DNA from: Polynucleobacter sp. AP-Kolm-20A-A1 | GTDB lineage: Bacteria; Pseudomonadota; Gammaproteobacteria; Burkholderiales; Burkholderiaceae | Direction: 5' to 3' | DNA: 64,000 nt | NCBI RefSeq assembly: GCF_018688315.1 | Contig: NZ_CP061315.1 | Location: forward strand, 496,001-560,000 | Part shown: positions 21,177 through 31,680 of the stretch, in pieces | How the letters are laid out: each line of letters starts with the position of its first letter | How positions within the stretch are numbered: the stretch's first letter is position 1 | Position numbers and translations under genes: made by a program | Notes under the pieces: model-generated | Databases searched by the model: none | What the model saw: only the letters and a program-made list of their open reading frames with translations | What the model was told of the DNA's origin: nothing

Positions 21177-22004
21177 TTAGCCCAGTATTGTTTTATCTGA
21201 CTTGATTGCCTGCAGCACCGTAGTGGCGATCTCTTCAATCGACTTGCTGGTTGTGAGCACCCAGGGAATAGACTGCTTTTTCATCATCGCCGTCGCTTCA
21301 TTAATTTCATAACGGCAGTTTTCTAATTTTGCGTAATTGCTACCTGGTCTACGTTCATTGCGTATCTCGGACAAGCGTTCAGCATCAATCATCAAACCAA
21401 AAATCTTTTGGCGATAAGGGACTAAGTCCTTGGGTAACTGCCCACGTTCAAAGTCTTCTGGAATCAAGGGATAGTTTGCAGCCTTTAATCCATACTGCAT
21501 TGCAAGATACAAACTCGTTGGTGTTTTTCCAACACGTGAAATGCCTATCAAGATGACATCTGCTTCTGCCAAGTTTTGATTAGACTGGCCATCATCGTGC
21601 GCTAAGGAGTAATTAATTGCTTCAATACGATTCTTATAGGCCTCGGTATCCGCATTGTGGTGAAGGCGGTTCATGGCGTGGGTAGATTTCATGCCCAAAG
21701 CTGCCTCTAGTGGCGCCACAAAAGTTTGGAACATATCTAGGATCAGGCCATTCGCCTTACCAACGATCGTATTGAGCTCTGAATTCACCAAAGTGGTGAA
21801 AACAATGGGCTGAACCCCGTATTTATTGAATGCCTGGTTAATACTGCTAACAGCTTCATGGGCTTTATCAACGCTATCCACAAAAGGGATGCGAATGTGC
21901 TTAAAAGTGGCCTCAAATTGGGCCAAAATCGACTGGCTGAAGTTCTCGGCGGTAATGCCGGTGCCGTCAGAGACGATAAAAACAATACGGGTTTCGTTGG
22001 ACAT
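21177..22004 (-). CDS. ppsR: PEP synthetase regulatory protein (bifunctional kinase/pyrophosphorylase)
   Basis: 275 residues of the DUF299 family. FIVSDGTGITAEN opens the protein and the P-loop-like ISRVGKTPTSLYLA (about 153-166) binds ADP. It switches PEP synthase off by ADP-dependent phosphorylation and on by Pi-dependent dephosphorylation. It is divergent from its target ppsA, sharing a 106-bp intergenic region, which is the usual arrangement. Confidence 0.95.
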   Translation of the reverse strand: MSNETRIVFIVSDGTGITAENFSQSILAQFEATFKHIRIPFVDSVDKAHEAVSSINQAFNKYGVQPIVFTTLVNSELNTIVGKANGLILDMFQTFVAPLEAALGMKSTHAMNRLHHNADTEAYKNRIEAINYSLAHDDGQSNQNLAEADVILIGISRVGKTPTSLYLAMQYGLKAANYPLIPEDFERGQLPKDLVPYRQKIFGLMIDAERLSEIRNERRPGSNYAKLENCRYEINEATAMMKKQSIPWVLTTSKSIEEIATTVLQAIKSDKTILG

Positions 22005-22110
22005 GGATTTGGCTCAAAAGTCAGGGTCAGCACTACAATAGAATCATATTAAAGCATGGCCCATTTAGAGTGCCCGCTACACCAGTTTCCTTATCTTTTG
22101 AGAGTATTTT

Positions 22111-24516
22111 ATGTCCAACCAACAGCAACAAAATAGCAACATTGCAGATGCCTATGTATTGCCTTTTGAGCAGCTTCGCATGACTGATGTCGAATCAGTC
22201 GGCGGTAAGAATGCTTCTTTAGGTGAAATGATTTCTCAGTTAGCTTCAACCGGTGTTCGTGTACCTACTGGTTTTGCTACTACCGCATTGGCATTTCGTG
22301 ACTTTCTAAAACACAACAATCTCACTGAGCGCATTCAACAGCGTTTAGAGGGTTTGAATATTGACGATGTTCGTGCGCTTGCTCAAGCTGGTGCCGAGAT
22401 TCGTAATTGGATTGAAACTGCTCCATTTCAGCCAAAGCTGGATGAAGAGATTCGCAAAGCATTTGCAGTTTTAGACGACTCAGGAAAAGGTTCTTTTGCT
22501 GTGCGTTCATCGGCTACCGCTGAAGACTTGCCAGATGCTTCATTTGCAGGTCAGCAAGAAACTTTCTTGAACGTCGAGGGTATTGATGATGTTCTTAAGA
22601 AGATCCGTGAAGTATTTGCTTCTTTGTACAACGATCGCGCAATCTCCTACCGTGTTCATAAGGGCTTTGCCCATGCTGAAGTAGCCTTATCTGCCGGTAT
22701 TCAGCGCATGGTGCGTTCTGATTTGGGCGCTGCTGGCGTAATGTTTACGCTCGATACTGAGTCTGGATTTGAGGATGTAGTTTTCATTACCTCAAGCTAT
22801 GGTTTGGGCGAGACTGTTGTGCAGGGCGCCGTGAATCCTGATGAGTTTTATGTTTTCAAAACTACCTTAGCCAAAGATAAAAAGGCAATCATTCGCCGCT
22901 CTTTGGGTTCTAAGTTAATTCAGATGCAATTTGCCCCTAAGGGCTCGGCTGAAAAAGTGCAAACAGTAGACGTTTCCCCAGAGAAACGTAATCGCTTTTC
23001 TTTGGAAGATGCGGATATTACTGAGTTGGCTAAATATGCAGTGATCATTGAAAAGCACTACGGTCGTCCAATGGATATCGAGTGGGGTAAAGATGGTCAG
23101 GACGGTCGCATTTATATTCTCCAGGCTCGTCCTGAGACTGTGAAGAGTCAGGCTGCCGGCCAAGTAGAAATGCGCTACAAGTTAAAGGGTAGCTCAAAGG
23201 TATTGGCAAAAGGACGAGCGATTGGTCAGAAGATTGGCGCAGGTCCTGTGCGCATCATTCGCGATCCAAGCGAGATGGACCGTGTCCAGCCGGGCGATGT
23301 ATTGGTTGCCGACATGACCGATCCAAACTGGGAGCCGGTAATGAAGCGCGCCTCTGCAATTGTGACTAACCGTGGTGGTCGTACTTGTCATGCAGCGATT
23401 ATTGCGCGTGAACTTGGCGTCCCAGCAGTTGTTGGTTGCGGTGATGCTACAGAGCATTTGCAGGATGGCATGATGGTGACCGTTTCTTGTGCTGAGGGTG
23501 ACGAAGGCCATATTTACGATGGCTTGATCGAAACTGAAGTAACTGAAGTGTCTCGCGGCGTATTACCAGAGATTCCAGTCAAGATCACTATGAATATTGG
23601 TAATCCTCAGTTGGCATTTGATTTCTGCCAGATCCCGAATGCTGGTGTTGGTTTGGCCCGCCTTGAGTTCATTATTAATAACTATATCGGCGTACATCCG
23701 CGTGCAGTGTTGGAATATCCAAACATTGATCCAGATCTTAAGCGTGCAGTAGAAAGCGTTGCGCGTGGCTATGCTAGCCCACGTCAGTTCTACGAAGATA
23801 AATTGGTTGAGGGTGTGGCTACTATTGCTGCAGCCTTTTATCCAAAACCAGTCATCGTGCGTTTGTCCGACTTTAAGTCAAACGAATACAAGAAGTTGAT
23901 TGGTGGATCACGTTATGAGCCTGATGAAGAAAACCCAATGTTGGGTTTCCGTGGCGCTTCACGTTATGTATCCGAAGATTTTGGCGAAGCTTTTGCATTA
24001 GAGTGCGCTGCGATGAAGCGTGTACGTGAAGACATGGGCTTGGATAACGTAGAAATCATGGTTCCATTCGTGCGTACGATCAATCAAGCTAAGCGTGTGA
24101 TCGATATGATGGAGAAGTTTGGCCTCAAGCGTGGCGTCAACGGATTGCGTCTGATCATGATGTGCGAGATTCCATCAAATGCAATTTTGGCTGATCAATT
24201 CCTTGAATACTTTGACGGCTTCTCAATTGGCTCTAACGATATGACCCAGCTTACTCTTGGTCTTGATCGTGACTCCGGTATGGAGTTGCTGGCAATTGAC
24301 TTTGATGAGCGTGATCCAGCGGTAGAGTTCATGATTGCTCGCTCTATCGATGCTTGTCGCAAGCAAAATAAATATGTTGGTATTTGCGGTCAAGGCCCCT
24401 CTGATCACCCAGACTTTGCGCGTTGGTTGGTTGAGAAGGGTATTACTTCAATCTCATTGAATCCAGATAGCGTAGTAGCTACCTGGGAGATGTTGGGTAA
24501 AAACCTAAAAGCCTAA
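22111..24516 (+). CDS. ppsA: Phosphoenolpyruvate synthase
   Basis: 801 residues, converting pyruvate, ATP and water into PEP, AMP and Pi for gluconeogenesis. An N-terminal ATP-grasp domain (about 15-345) is followed by the swivelling domain with the phospho-His in [15 protein letters not shown] and the C-terminal TIM barrel ending near [12 protein letters not shown]. The regulatory Thr two residues before the His (Thr in GRTCH) is the expected PpsR target. A strong terminator follows. Confidence 0.97.
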   Translation: MSNQQQQNSNIADAYVLPFEQLRMTDVESVGGKNASLGEMISQLASTGVRVPTGFATTALAFRDFLKHNNLTERIQQRLEGLNIDDVRALAQAGAEIRNWIETAPFQPKLDEEIRKAFAVLDDSGKGSFAVRSSATAEDLPDASFAGQQETFLNVEGIDDVLKKIREVFASLYNDRAISYRVHKGFAHAEVALSAGIQRMVRSDLGAAGVMFTLDTESGFEDVVFITSSYGLGETVVQGAVNPDEFYVFKTTLAKDKKAIIRRSLGSKLIQMQFAPKGSAEKVQTVDVSPEKRNRFSLEDADITELAKYAVIIEKHYGRPMDIEWGKDGQDGRIYILQARPETVKSQAAGQVEMRYKLKGSSKVLAKGRAIGQKIGAGPVRIIRDPSEMDRVQPGDVLVADMTDPNWEPVMKRASAIVTNRGGRTCHAAIIARELGVPAVVGCGDATEHLQDGMMVTVSCAEGDEGHIYDGLIETEVTEVSRGVLPEIPVKITMNIGNPQLAFDFCQIPNAGVGLARLEFIINNYIGVHPRAVLEYPNIDPDLKRAVESVARGYASPRQFYEDKLVEGVATIAAAFYPKPVIVRLSDFKSNEYKKLIGGSRYEPDEENPMLGFRGASRYVSEDFGEAFALECAAMKRVREDMGLDNVEIMVPFVRTINQAKRVIDMMEKFGLKRGVNGLRLIMMCEIPSNAILADQFLEYFDGFSIGSNDMTQLTLGLDRDSGMELLAIDFDERDPAVEFMIARSIDACRKQNKYVGICGQGPSDHPDFARWLVEKGITSISLNPDSVVATWEMLGKNLKA

Positions 24517-24539
24517 TTTCAGAAAAGTGAAGTAGAGGT

Positions 24540-24570
24540 AAAAGGGCCTAGAGAAATCTAGGCCCTTTTG
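24540..24570. terminator. Bidirectional terminator between ppsA and the Anbu gene
   Basis: AAAAGGGCCTAGA (24540-24552), loop GAAA, TCTAGGCCCTTTT (24557-24569): a perfect 13-bp stem with A and T tracts on each side. It lies between two convergent genes (ppsA plus, Anbu minus), so one element can end both transcripts. Confidence 0.92.
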
Positions 24571-24586
24571 TTTAGCGCTTGACAGT

Positions 24587-25477
24587 TTATTTTGCCTTCG
24601 ATTTTGTACTGACTCGTTTGACAGACTTTTTAACGGTACGAGTTGGTACAGCTTTCTTGGCATTACTGGGTTTAGGTTTAGATGGCTGACGATGCAGTGG
24701 TACTGCACCCATCTTTTTTGCTGGCGCTGAAATTGCGCTCGACTTATTTGCACCACTCCAGCTTGGCTCAGAGATAGAGTTAAACGCAGCGCGGAGCTTT
24801 TCACCCCATAGCTGATGAATCATTTGGAAGTAGGGGTTCGACTCATCCATAGTCACCAGCTTGTCAGCTCTCAAGGAGTTCTTTTCATAAACCAGTAAAT
24901 CCAGTGGCAGACCAACGGAAATATTACTGTTTAGGGTTGAATCCATTGAGATCAGGGCGCACTTCGTTGCTAGATTGAGCGACGTATTGAAGTTCAGTAC
25001 GCGATCTAGAATGGGTTTGCCGTATTTTGACTCGCCGATCTGGAAATAGCAGGTCTCAGGAGTGGCTTCAATAAAATTGCCTGCTGAATAAATATTAAAT
25101 AGACGTGGTCTTTCACCTTTTACTTGGCCGCCGAAGATGAGATTGCAGTTGAAATCAATACCAGCTTTTTCAAGGGCCTTGTGGTCACGTTCGTAAACCT
25201 GCTTTATGGCGTCGCCGATGACAACCGCAGCATCATGGGAGTTCTCGGCTGTCCAAAGATTCATGCCATTAAGCAATTGACCCTGCAAAAGAATTTCTTT
25301 GACTGCCTGGGTGATCGCTAAATTACCGGCACTCATTAAAACAAAGAAACGATCCTTGTCTTTCTGAAACAAGGTCATTTTTCTGAAGGTGCCAATTTGA
25401 TCTACACCTGCATTTGTGCGGGTATCTGATAAAAATACAAGACCATCTTTAAGGCAAAGCCCAACGCAATACGTCAT
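24587..25477 (-). CDS. Anbu-type proteasome-like Ntn hydrolase
   Basis: 296 residues from the ATG at 25477. This start leaves Met-Thr-Tyr, so removal of Met exposes the catalytic Thr1; the TTG at 25483 would not. GLCLKDGLVFLSDTRTN contains Asp17 and Lys32 follows in TFRKM, completing the proteasome-type site. It is the COG3484 Anbu family (ancestral beta subunit), which forms open helical or ring assemblies in published structures; its peptidase substrate is unsettled. The last 58 residues are unusual: 16 Lys/Arg and no acidic residue. It is the last gene of a four-gene minus-strand cluster. ATG 25477 has an AGAGGG site 8 nt upstream. Confidence 0.92.
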   Translation of the reverse strand: MTYCVGLCLKDGLVFLSDTRTNAGVDQIGTFRKMTLFQKDKDRFFVLMSAGNLAITQAVKEILLQGQLLNGMNLWTAENSHDAAVVIGDAIKQVYERDHKALEKAGIDFNCNLIFGGQVKGERPRLFNIYSAGNFIEATPETCYFQIGESKYGKPILDRVLNFNTSLNLATKCALISMDSTLNSNISVGLPLDLLVYEKNSLRADKLVTMDESNPYFQMIHQLWGEKLRAAFNSISEPSWSGANKSSAISAPAKKMGAVPLHRQPSKPKPSNAKKAVPTRTVKKSVKRVSTKSKAK

Positions 25478-25530
25478 TCCCAAACCCTCTTCATTATTTC
25501 TTGAGATTATCTCTTAAAAAGTAGGCGGGC

Positions 25531-26328
25531 CTAAGCTAGTTGATGAATGGAGATTGTGGCGCTAAGCTCTTCGCCCCCGCCGCCGGTGCGAACACCCTTT
25601 ACCGGGGCTGCAGAGTAGTAATCGCGACCAATAGCTAGCCTAATGTGCCTTGAATCAATTAGGCAGGCGTGAGTAATGTCGACACTTGTCCAGATGCCCT
25701 TATCAATGTCGCTACAGAAATCAATCCAGGCGTGACTGGCAAGATTTGGCGATTCTTCCGCAAAGAAATAGCCGCTGACATAGCGAGCCGGTATTCCGGA
25801 GGCGCGGCATAGGCTCAACATAATATGAGCATGATCTTGGCAAACGCCAGATTTCATGGCAAAGGATTGGGCGGCAGTAGTGGCAAAGTTAGTCTGTCCT
25901 GGAGTGTAGACAATCAAACCTTGAACGGCCTCAGCAAGCTTAAGTACTTGATCAACTGAATTTTTCTTGGGAAGGCTGTAAGAGAAATAGTCCAACATTT
26001 CTTCTGTTGGCTCAGTTAAGTTGGTCTGTTGCAAAAGGTAGTAAGGTGAAACTGCCTTAGCATCATCGATAAACTCAAAGGCATCTTGAGTATGAACTTC
26101 ACCCTCAGCTTCAATCATCATTGAGGTGTAGGGGGTTTCTTGGACAAAGACACTGCAAAGATTATTAAAGCTATCCAATGAATTGGATGCTTTGATTGGA
26201 GTGCTAATTTTCCACTTATCGATTTGTTGCCCAGCAACTGTCTGCGGCGTTAACCGCAACTCTTGAATAGAGTAGCGCACTGGGGTTTCGTAGCGATACT
26301 CAGTGCGATGGCGAATTTTAAGATTCAT
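25531..26328 (-). CDS. Transglutaminase-like protein with N-terminal beta domain
   Basis: 265 residues. A bacterial transglutaminase N-terminal region (1-100, starting LKIRHRTEYRYETPVRYS) is followed by a papain-like catalytic domain. Candidate triad: Cys163 (GVCQDHAH), His199 (SHAWIDF) and Asp217 (SVDITH). Such proteins may act as proteases or amide-forming enzymes; the substrate is unknown. It lies 53 nt upstream of the Anbu gene and 14 nt downstream of the alpha-E gene on the same strand, the association reported for Anbu loci. Confidence 0.9.
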   Translation of the reverse strand: MNLKIRHRTEYRYETPVRYSIQELRLTPQTVAGQQIDKWKISTPIKASNSLDSFNNLCSVFVQETPYTSMMIEAEGEVHTQDAFEFIDDAKAVSPYYLLQQTNLTEPTEEMLDYFSYSLPKKNSVDQVLKLAEAVQGLIVYTPGQTNFATTAAQSFAMKSGVCQDHAHIMLSLCRASGIPARYVSGYFFAEESPNLASHAWIDFCSDIDKGIWTSVDITHACLIDSRHIRLAIGRDYYSAAPVKGVRTGGGGEELSATISIHQLA

Positions 26329-26342
26329 ATATATAGGGTTTC

Positions 26343-27320
26343 TTAGGCAACGGCCAATGGTATGAGATAGGCGCTACTGAACTCATCGGCCACATGGTTA
26401 ATGCGCTCTAAGAAAGCTTCAATAAATTCCTCTAGACCTTGCTCAAATACTTCATCGATATCTGAGTATTCCAAACTTGCTTTGAGTTTGCCAAGTAAGC
26501 GCTCAATTTCTTTGGATTGCTGATTCTTGACCTCAGAAATCAAGGGTATCAATTCATTCACGCAGCACACCAATGATCGCGGCATTTGCTTGTTGAATAT
26601 CAATAACTCAGCAACCTGTTTTGGGGTTACTTGGTCGGAGTAGATTTGGCGATAGATCTCAAACGCTGACACTGAGCGCAGTAAGGCTGCCCAGTGATAG
26701 AAATCAAAGAACTCACCGTCGGTCCCTTCTTCCGATGATTTCTTAGCGCCTAATACTTTTAGAGCGGCCTGATCTTCATATTTGGTTTCCAAAATACGCG
26801 CAGTGTTATCGGCACGCTCTAATAGAGTTCCCACGCTGATAAAGTAAAAAGCTTCATTCTTCAGCATCGTGCCATAGAGAACGCCTCTAAATAGATGGCA
26901 GCGGTGTTTCACCCATTCAAGTAATCTGCTTGGATCGGCTTGATGACGCGCCTCTAGGATGCGTTGTAACTCAAGCCAAGTGGTGTTTTGTGTTTCCCAC
27001 ACTTCAGAAGTGATCTTCCCGCGAATGACGCGCGCATTCTCGCGAGCGGCAAACAAGCAGGAAACAATGCTGGAGGGATTGCTGGTTTCATAAATCATGA
27101 AATCCAAGACATTCTCGCGATTGATAACGTCGTATTTACTAAGAAAAGCTTCTTCCAGCTTGGAGATTGTTAGTAATTTCTTCCAGCTTTGCTCTAAAAA
27201 CTCAGCAGGCTGTGGAAGAAGGGATGTCTGATGGTTTACGTCGAGCATGCGGGCAGTATTTTCTGCGCGCTCGGTATAGCGGGCCATCCAGTAAAGACAA
27301 TCGGCGGTACGACTTAACAT
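26343..27320 (-). CDS. Alpha-E domain protein (DUF403)
   Basis: 325 residues, mainly alpha-helical, with the conserved start MLSRTADCLYWMARYTERAENTARML (residues 1-26), rich in Arg, Glu and aromatic residues typical of the alpha-E family. Its conserved Glu-rich helices are of unknown function. It sits between the ATP-grasp gene (26 nt gap) and the transglutaminase gene (14 nt). In published comparative work these families co-occur and are proposed to make or modify a peptide. Confidence 0.92.
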   Translation of the reverse strand: MLSRTADCLYWMARYTERAENTARMLDVNHQTSLLPQPAEFLEQSWKKLLTISKLEEAFLSKYDVINRENVLDFMIYETSNPSSIVSCLFAARENARVIRGKITSEVWETQNTTWLELQRILEARHQADPSRLLEWVKHRCHLFRGVLYGTMLKNEAFYFISVGTLLERADNTARILETKYEDQAALKVLGAKKSSEEGTDGEFFDFYHWAALLRSVSAFEIYRQIYSDQVTPKQVAELLIFNKQMPRSLVCCVNELIPLISEVKNQQSKEIERLLGKLKASLEYSDIDEVFEQGLEEFIEAFLERINHVADEFSSAYLIPLAVA

Positions 27321-27346
27321 TTTCTCTGGTTCCTCTTACTCTTCTC

Positions 27347-28759
27347 TCACTCTTCCAATACCCAGGTATCTTTAGTTCCGCCACCTTGGGAGGAGTTCAC
27401 CACCAAAGAACCTTCTTTGAGTGCAACCCTAGTTAAACCACCGGGAACCATCTTGATGGTTTTTCCGGAGAGCACGAAGGGTCTTAAGTCGATATGTCTT
27501 GGCGCTACGCCTGACTCTACAAAGGTAGGGCAGGTTGAGAGCGCTAAGGTAGGTTGAGCAATATATTTGTCTGGGTTGGCAATGAGATGTGTTCTAAATT
27601 CTTCGATCTCTGCTTTAGTGGATGCTGGGCCAACCAACATGCCATAGCCGCCAGCACCATGAGTAAGTTTTACCACTAACTTATCTAGATTGGCTAAGGT
27701 GTATGCCAAGTCATCTGTCTTGCGACATTGAAATGTGGGAACGTTATTGAGAATTGGCTTTTCGCCAAGATAAAACTCAATCATCTCGGGAACGTATGGA
27801 TAGATTGACTTGTCATCGGCAATGCCAGTACCAATCGCATTGGCTAAGGTGACATTACCTGCGCGATGTGCCGATAGCAACCCGGCAACGCCCAAAGTAG
27901 AGTCTGAGCGAAATGCTAGTGGATCCAAGAAATCATCATCGACGCGGCGATAGATTACATCGACTCTCTCAGGTCCTTGAGTAGTGCGCATAAAGACTTG
28001 CTCGTTCTTCACAAACAAGTCCTTACCTTCCACTAGTTCGACGCCCATCTGTTGGGCGAGATAACTGTGCTCAAAGTATGCGGAGTTATACATGCCAGGC
28101 GTTAGTACGACCACGTTTGGTTTTTTAACATCATCCGGTTTTACGGATTTGAGGCATTCCAACAAAAGATCTGGATAGTGCTCAACAGGAGCAATGCGGT
28201 ACTTCTGAAAGAGATCGGGAAAAAGGCGCATCATCATCTTGCGATCTTCAACCATATAAGAAACGCCAGAAGGAACACGTAGGTTATCTTCTAGTACATA
28301 GAATTCACCTTCGCCGGCGCGCACGATATCGATACCTGCAATTTGTGCGTAGATGTCTCTTGGCACGCTAACGTTGCGCATCTCAGGGCGATATTGCGCA
28401 TTGTTATAAATCTGTTCGGCAGGAACAATTCCTGCTTTGATAATTTCTTCGTCGTGATAGACGTCGTAGATGAAGCGGTTAAGTGCCTTGACGCGTTGGC
28501 GGAGTCCTGCCTCGAGTTGCTCCCATTCTTTGGCCGTAAAGATGCGGGGTACTTGATCAAATGGAATGGTTCTTTCGGACCCCAGATCATCGCCGTAGAC
28601 CGCGAAGGTAATGCCAACGCGTCTAAAGATGAGGTCGGCTTCAGCGCGCTTGAGACCCATCAGGGTATCGGATTGCTGCTTTAACCAATTGTGGAAAATT
28701 TGGTAGTGGGGACGCGCTTTGCCTGCGGCGTCGAGCATTTCGTCAAAAGGCAATTTCAT
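27347..28759 (-). CDS. Circularly permuted type 2 ATP-grasp protein
   Basis: 470 residues from the ATG at 28759 (KLPFDEML); an upstream ATG at 28831 would add 24 residues of unlikely sequence. Conserved blocks are FAVYGDDLGSERTIPFD, REDLLE-type LEDNLRVPSGVSYMVEDR and the glycine loop KLTHGAGGYGMLVG, with the acidic VIYRRVDDDFLDPL stretch between. ATP-grasp ligases join a carboxylate to an amine or thiol through an acyl phosphate. It is the first gene of the Anbu cluster. Product unknown; amide or peptide ligation is inference. Confidence 0.92.
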   Translation of the reverse strand: MKLPFDEMLDAAGKARPHYQIFHNWLKQQSDTLMGLKRAEADLIFRRVGITFAVYGDDLGSERTIPFDQVPRIFTAKEWEQLEAGLRQRVKALNRFIYDVYHDEEIIKAGIVPAEQIYNNAQYRPEMRNVSVPRDIYAQIAGIDIVRAGEGEFYVLEDNLRVPSGVSYMVEDRKMMMRLFPDLFQKYRIAPVEHYPDLLLECLKSVKPDDVKKPNVVVLTPGMYNSAYFEHSYLAQQMGVELVEGKDLFVKNEQVFMRTTQGPERVDVIYRRVDDDFLDPLAFRSDSTLGVAGLLSAHRAGNVTLANAIGTGIADDKSIYPYVPEMIEFYLGEKPILNNVPTFQCRKTDDLAYTLANLDKLVVKLTHGAGGYGMLVGPASTKAEIEEFRTHLIANPDKYIAQPTLALSTCPTFVESGVAPRHIDLRPFVLSGKTIKMVPGGLTRVALKEGSLVVNSSQGGGTKDTWVLEE

Positions 28760-28891
28760 AGTTATCAAACTAATGCCTTTAAAAGGATTGGATATTGGGA
28801 TTTGAAGCGGCTTGGTGCTGATTCGCACCATAAAAGTGCATAAATGCTCAAATATTAGCCCTAAGGCCAGTCTACCCCAGTTTTTGGGGAA

Positions 28892-29344
28892 TTAAGCGTT
28901 CAAATCACCCCTGGCGATGCGACCTTTTTGCACTTCCCACTCCCGCTCTTTAGTCGCCGCGCGCTTGTCATGCTGTTTTTTGCCTCTGGCAAGGCCGATT
29001 TCACACTTTACGTTCCCTTTGGAGAAGTGCAGGTTGAGTGGTACCAAGGTGTAACCCTTTTGTTCCACCTTACCAATCAGTTTGCGGATCTCAATCGCAT
29101 TGAGCAGGAGTTTTCTAGTGCGCGTGTTGTCTGGAACGATATGGGTGGAGGCTGATAGTAGGGGGGTAATGTGGCAACCAATCAGAAATAGCTCCGCCTT
29201 GCGAATGACAACATACGCTTCTTTAATGTGCACGCGACCTGCGCGGATGGCTTTAACCTCCCAGCCTTCCAATACAAGCCCTGCCTCGAAGCGTTCCTCG
29301 ATAAAATAATCGAAGAAGGCTTTTTTGTTATCGACGATACTCAT
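28892..29344 (-). CDS. smpB: SsrA-binding protein SmpB
   Basis: 150 residues; binds tmRNA and brings it to stalled ribosomes. The OB-fold start [21 protein letters not shown] and the [19 protein letters not shown] segment are typical; the tail ([18 protein letters not shown]) is the C-terminal helix that enters the mRNA channel. It is divergent from ratA with only 25 bp between starts. No tmRNA gene is seen next to it. Confidence 0.96.
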   Translation of the reverse strand: MSIVDNKKAFFDYFIEERFEAGLVLEGWEVKAIRAGRVHIKEAYVVIRKAELFLIGCHITPLLSASTHIVPDNTRTRKLLLNAIEIRKLIGKVEQKGYTLVPLNLHFSKGNVKCEIGLARGKKQHDKRAATKEREWEVQKGRIARGDLNA

Positions 29345-29369
29345 ATTTATTTAGTTCTCAAGATCGATT

Positions 29370-29801
29370 ATGGCAGACGTCTACAAGACCGTTTTAATTG
29401 GCCAATCAGCCGACCGCATGTATGGCTTGGTGACCGATGTCGCCCGCTATCCCGAGTTTCTGCCTTGGTGTGGCGGGGTGGAGATCTTTGAACAGACCGA
29501 GACTGTTTTGGATGCCAAAATCAATATTCATTTCAAGGGCATCACCCAGTACTTTCATACCCGGAACGTTAACCACCGCCCGGAAACCATTGATATGGTC
29601 TTTGTAGATGGCCCGTTTAAGCATTTTTCCGGCCAATGGAATTTCATTCCCTTAAAAGAAGATGCATGCAAAGTGGAGTTCAAGCTCCATTGGGAATTTA
29701 AGAGTGTCATTCTTGACAAGATCATAGGCCCAGTTTTTGGGCACATTGCAGGCACTTTTGTGGATTGCTTTGTAAAGCGTGCTGAGGATTTATATGGCTG
29801 A
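29370..29801 (+). CDS. ratA: START/Coq10-family protein RatA
   Basis: 143 residues of the polyketide cyclase/START-like fold. DVARYPEFLPWCGGVEI near the N-terminus and FKHFSGQWNFIPL are characteristic. It is named for a reported toxin effect on 70S assembly in E. coli, but the Coq10-like fold suggests ubiquinone or lipid binding; the true role is not settled. It overlaps rnfH by 8 nt, the usual partner. Confidence 0.88.
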   Translation: MADVYKTVLIGQSADRMYGLVTDVARYPEFLPWCGGVEIFEQTETVLDAKINIHFKGITQYFHTRNVNHRPETIDMVFVDGPFKHFSGQWNFIPLKEDACKVEFKLHWEFKSVILDKIIGPVFGHIAGTFVDCFVKRAEDLYG

Positions 29802-30144
29802 GCGCATTCTTGACATTGTCCTTTGTGATGCAAGACAAGGCGAGCCAATCCTTAGACCTTTCAAGCTCGCCCTGGGGGTCAGTGAGTCGGCTACTGTGGG
29901 GTTGGCATTAATTAAGGCTGGTATTGCAGTTGGTCCGGATGACCCTGTTTTGGCCAGAAAAGGCTGCTTTGGGGTCTTTGGCAAGCGCAAGGACTGGGAT
30001 AGCCCCATTTATAACGGTGATCGCTTAGAGCTTTATTCCCCCTTATTAATTGACCCCAAGACGGTACGCCGCAAAAAGGCCAATCAGAACCAGGATGCCA
30101 AATTCCAGGCTGCCGCAGCTAAAAGAAAGGCTAGGAGGCTATAA
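29794..30144 (+). CDS. rnfH: RnfH family ubiquitin-like protein
   Basis: 116 residues from ATG 29794, inside the end of ratA (ATGGCTGA). ILDIVLCDARQGEPILRPFKL followed by ALGVSESATVGLAL and the GVFGKRKDWDSPIYNGDRLELYSPL segment match the beta-grasp RnfH family. The role is unclear; genomes pair it with ratA and smpB as here. The C-terminal 30 residues are Lys/Arg/Ala-rich (AAAAKRKARRL). A longer TTG start at 29779 is possible but less likely. Confidence 0.88.
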   Translation: MAERILDIVLCDARQGEPILRPFKLALGVSESATVGLALIKAGIAVGPDDPVLARKGCFGVFGKRKDWDSPIYNGDRLELYSPLLIDPKTVRRKKANQNQDAKFQAAAAKRKARRL

Positions 30145-30161
30145 TCGGTTTTTGCGACTAG

Positions 30162-31634
<1,473 letters not shown>

Positions 31635-31680
31635 CAACTAAAAAGCTGAAATTAAGGCTGAATTAAAGACTGACTTTTTC

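Noticed and set aside
22009..22039. ppsA promoter TTGGCT/TACAAT
   Set aside because: The spacer is 19 bp and both boxes are weak; not enough to support a feature.
28832..28891. tmRNA gene or terminator next to smpB
   Set aside because: Only 60 bp with a 5-bp CCCCA/TGGGG hairpin and no tract of T on the smpB strand; no tRNA-like ends.
29370..29801. RatA with RnfH as a toxin-antitoxin system
   Set aside because: The START/Coq10 fold and its stable pairing with smpB point to a housekeeping or quinone role; the toxin label rests on overexpression in E. coli.
30140..30145. TATAAT before guaB as its promoter
   Set aside because: It overlaps the rnfH end and has no -35 hexamer at a suitable distance, so it is left out of the feature list.
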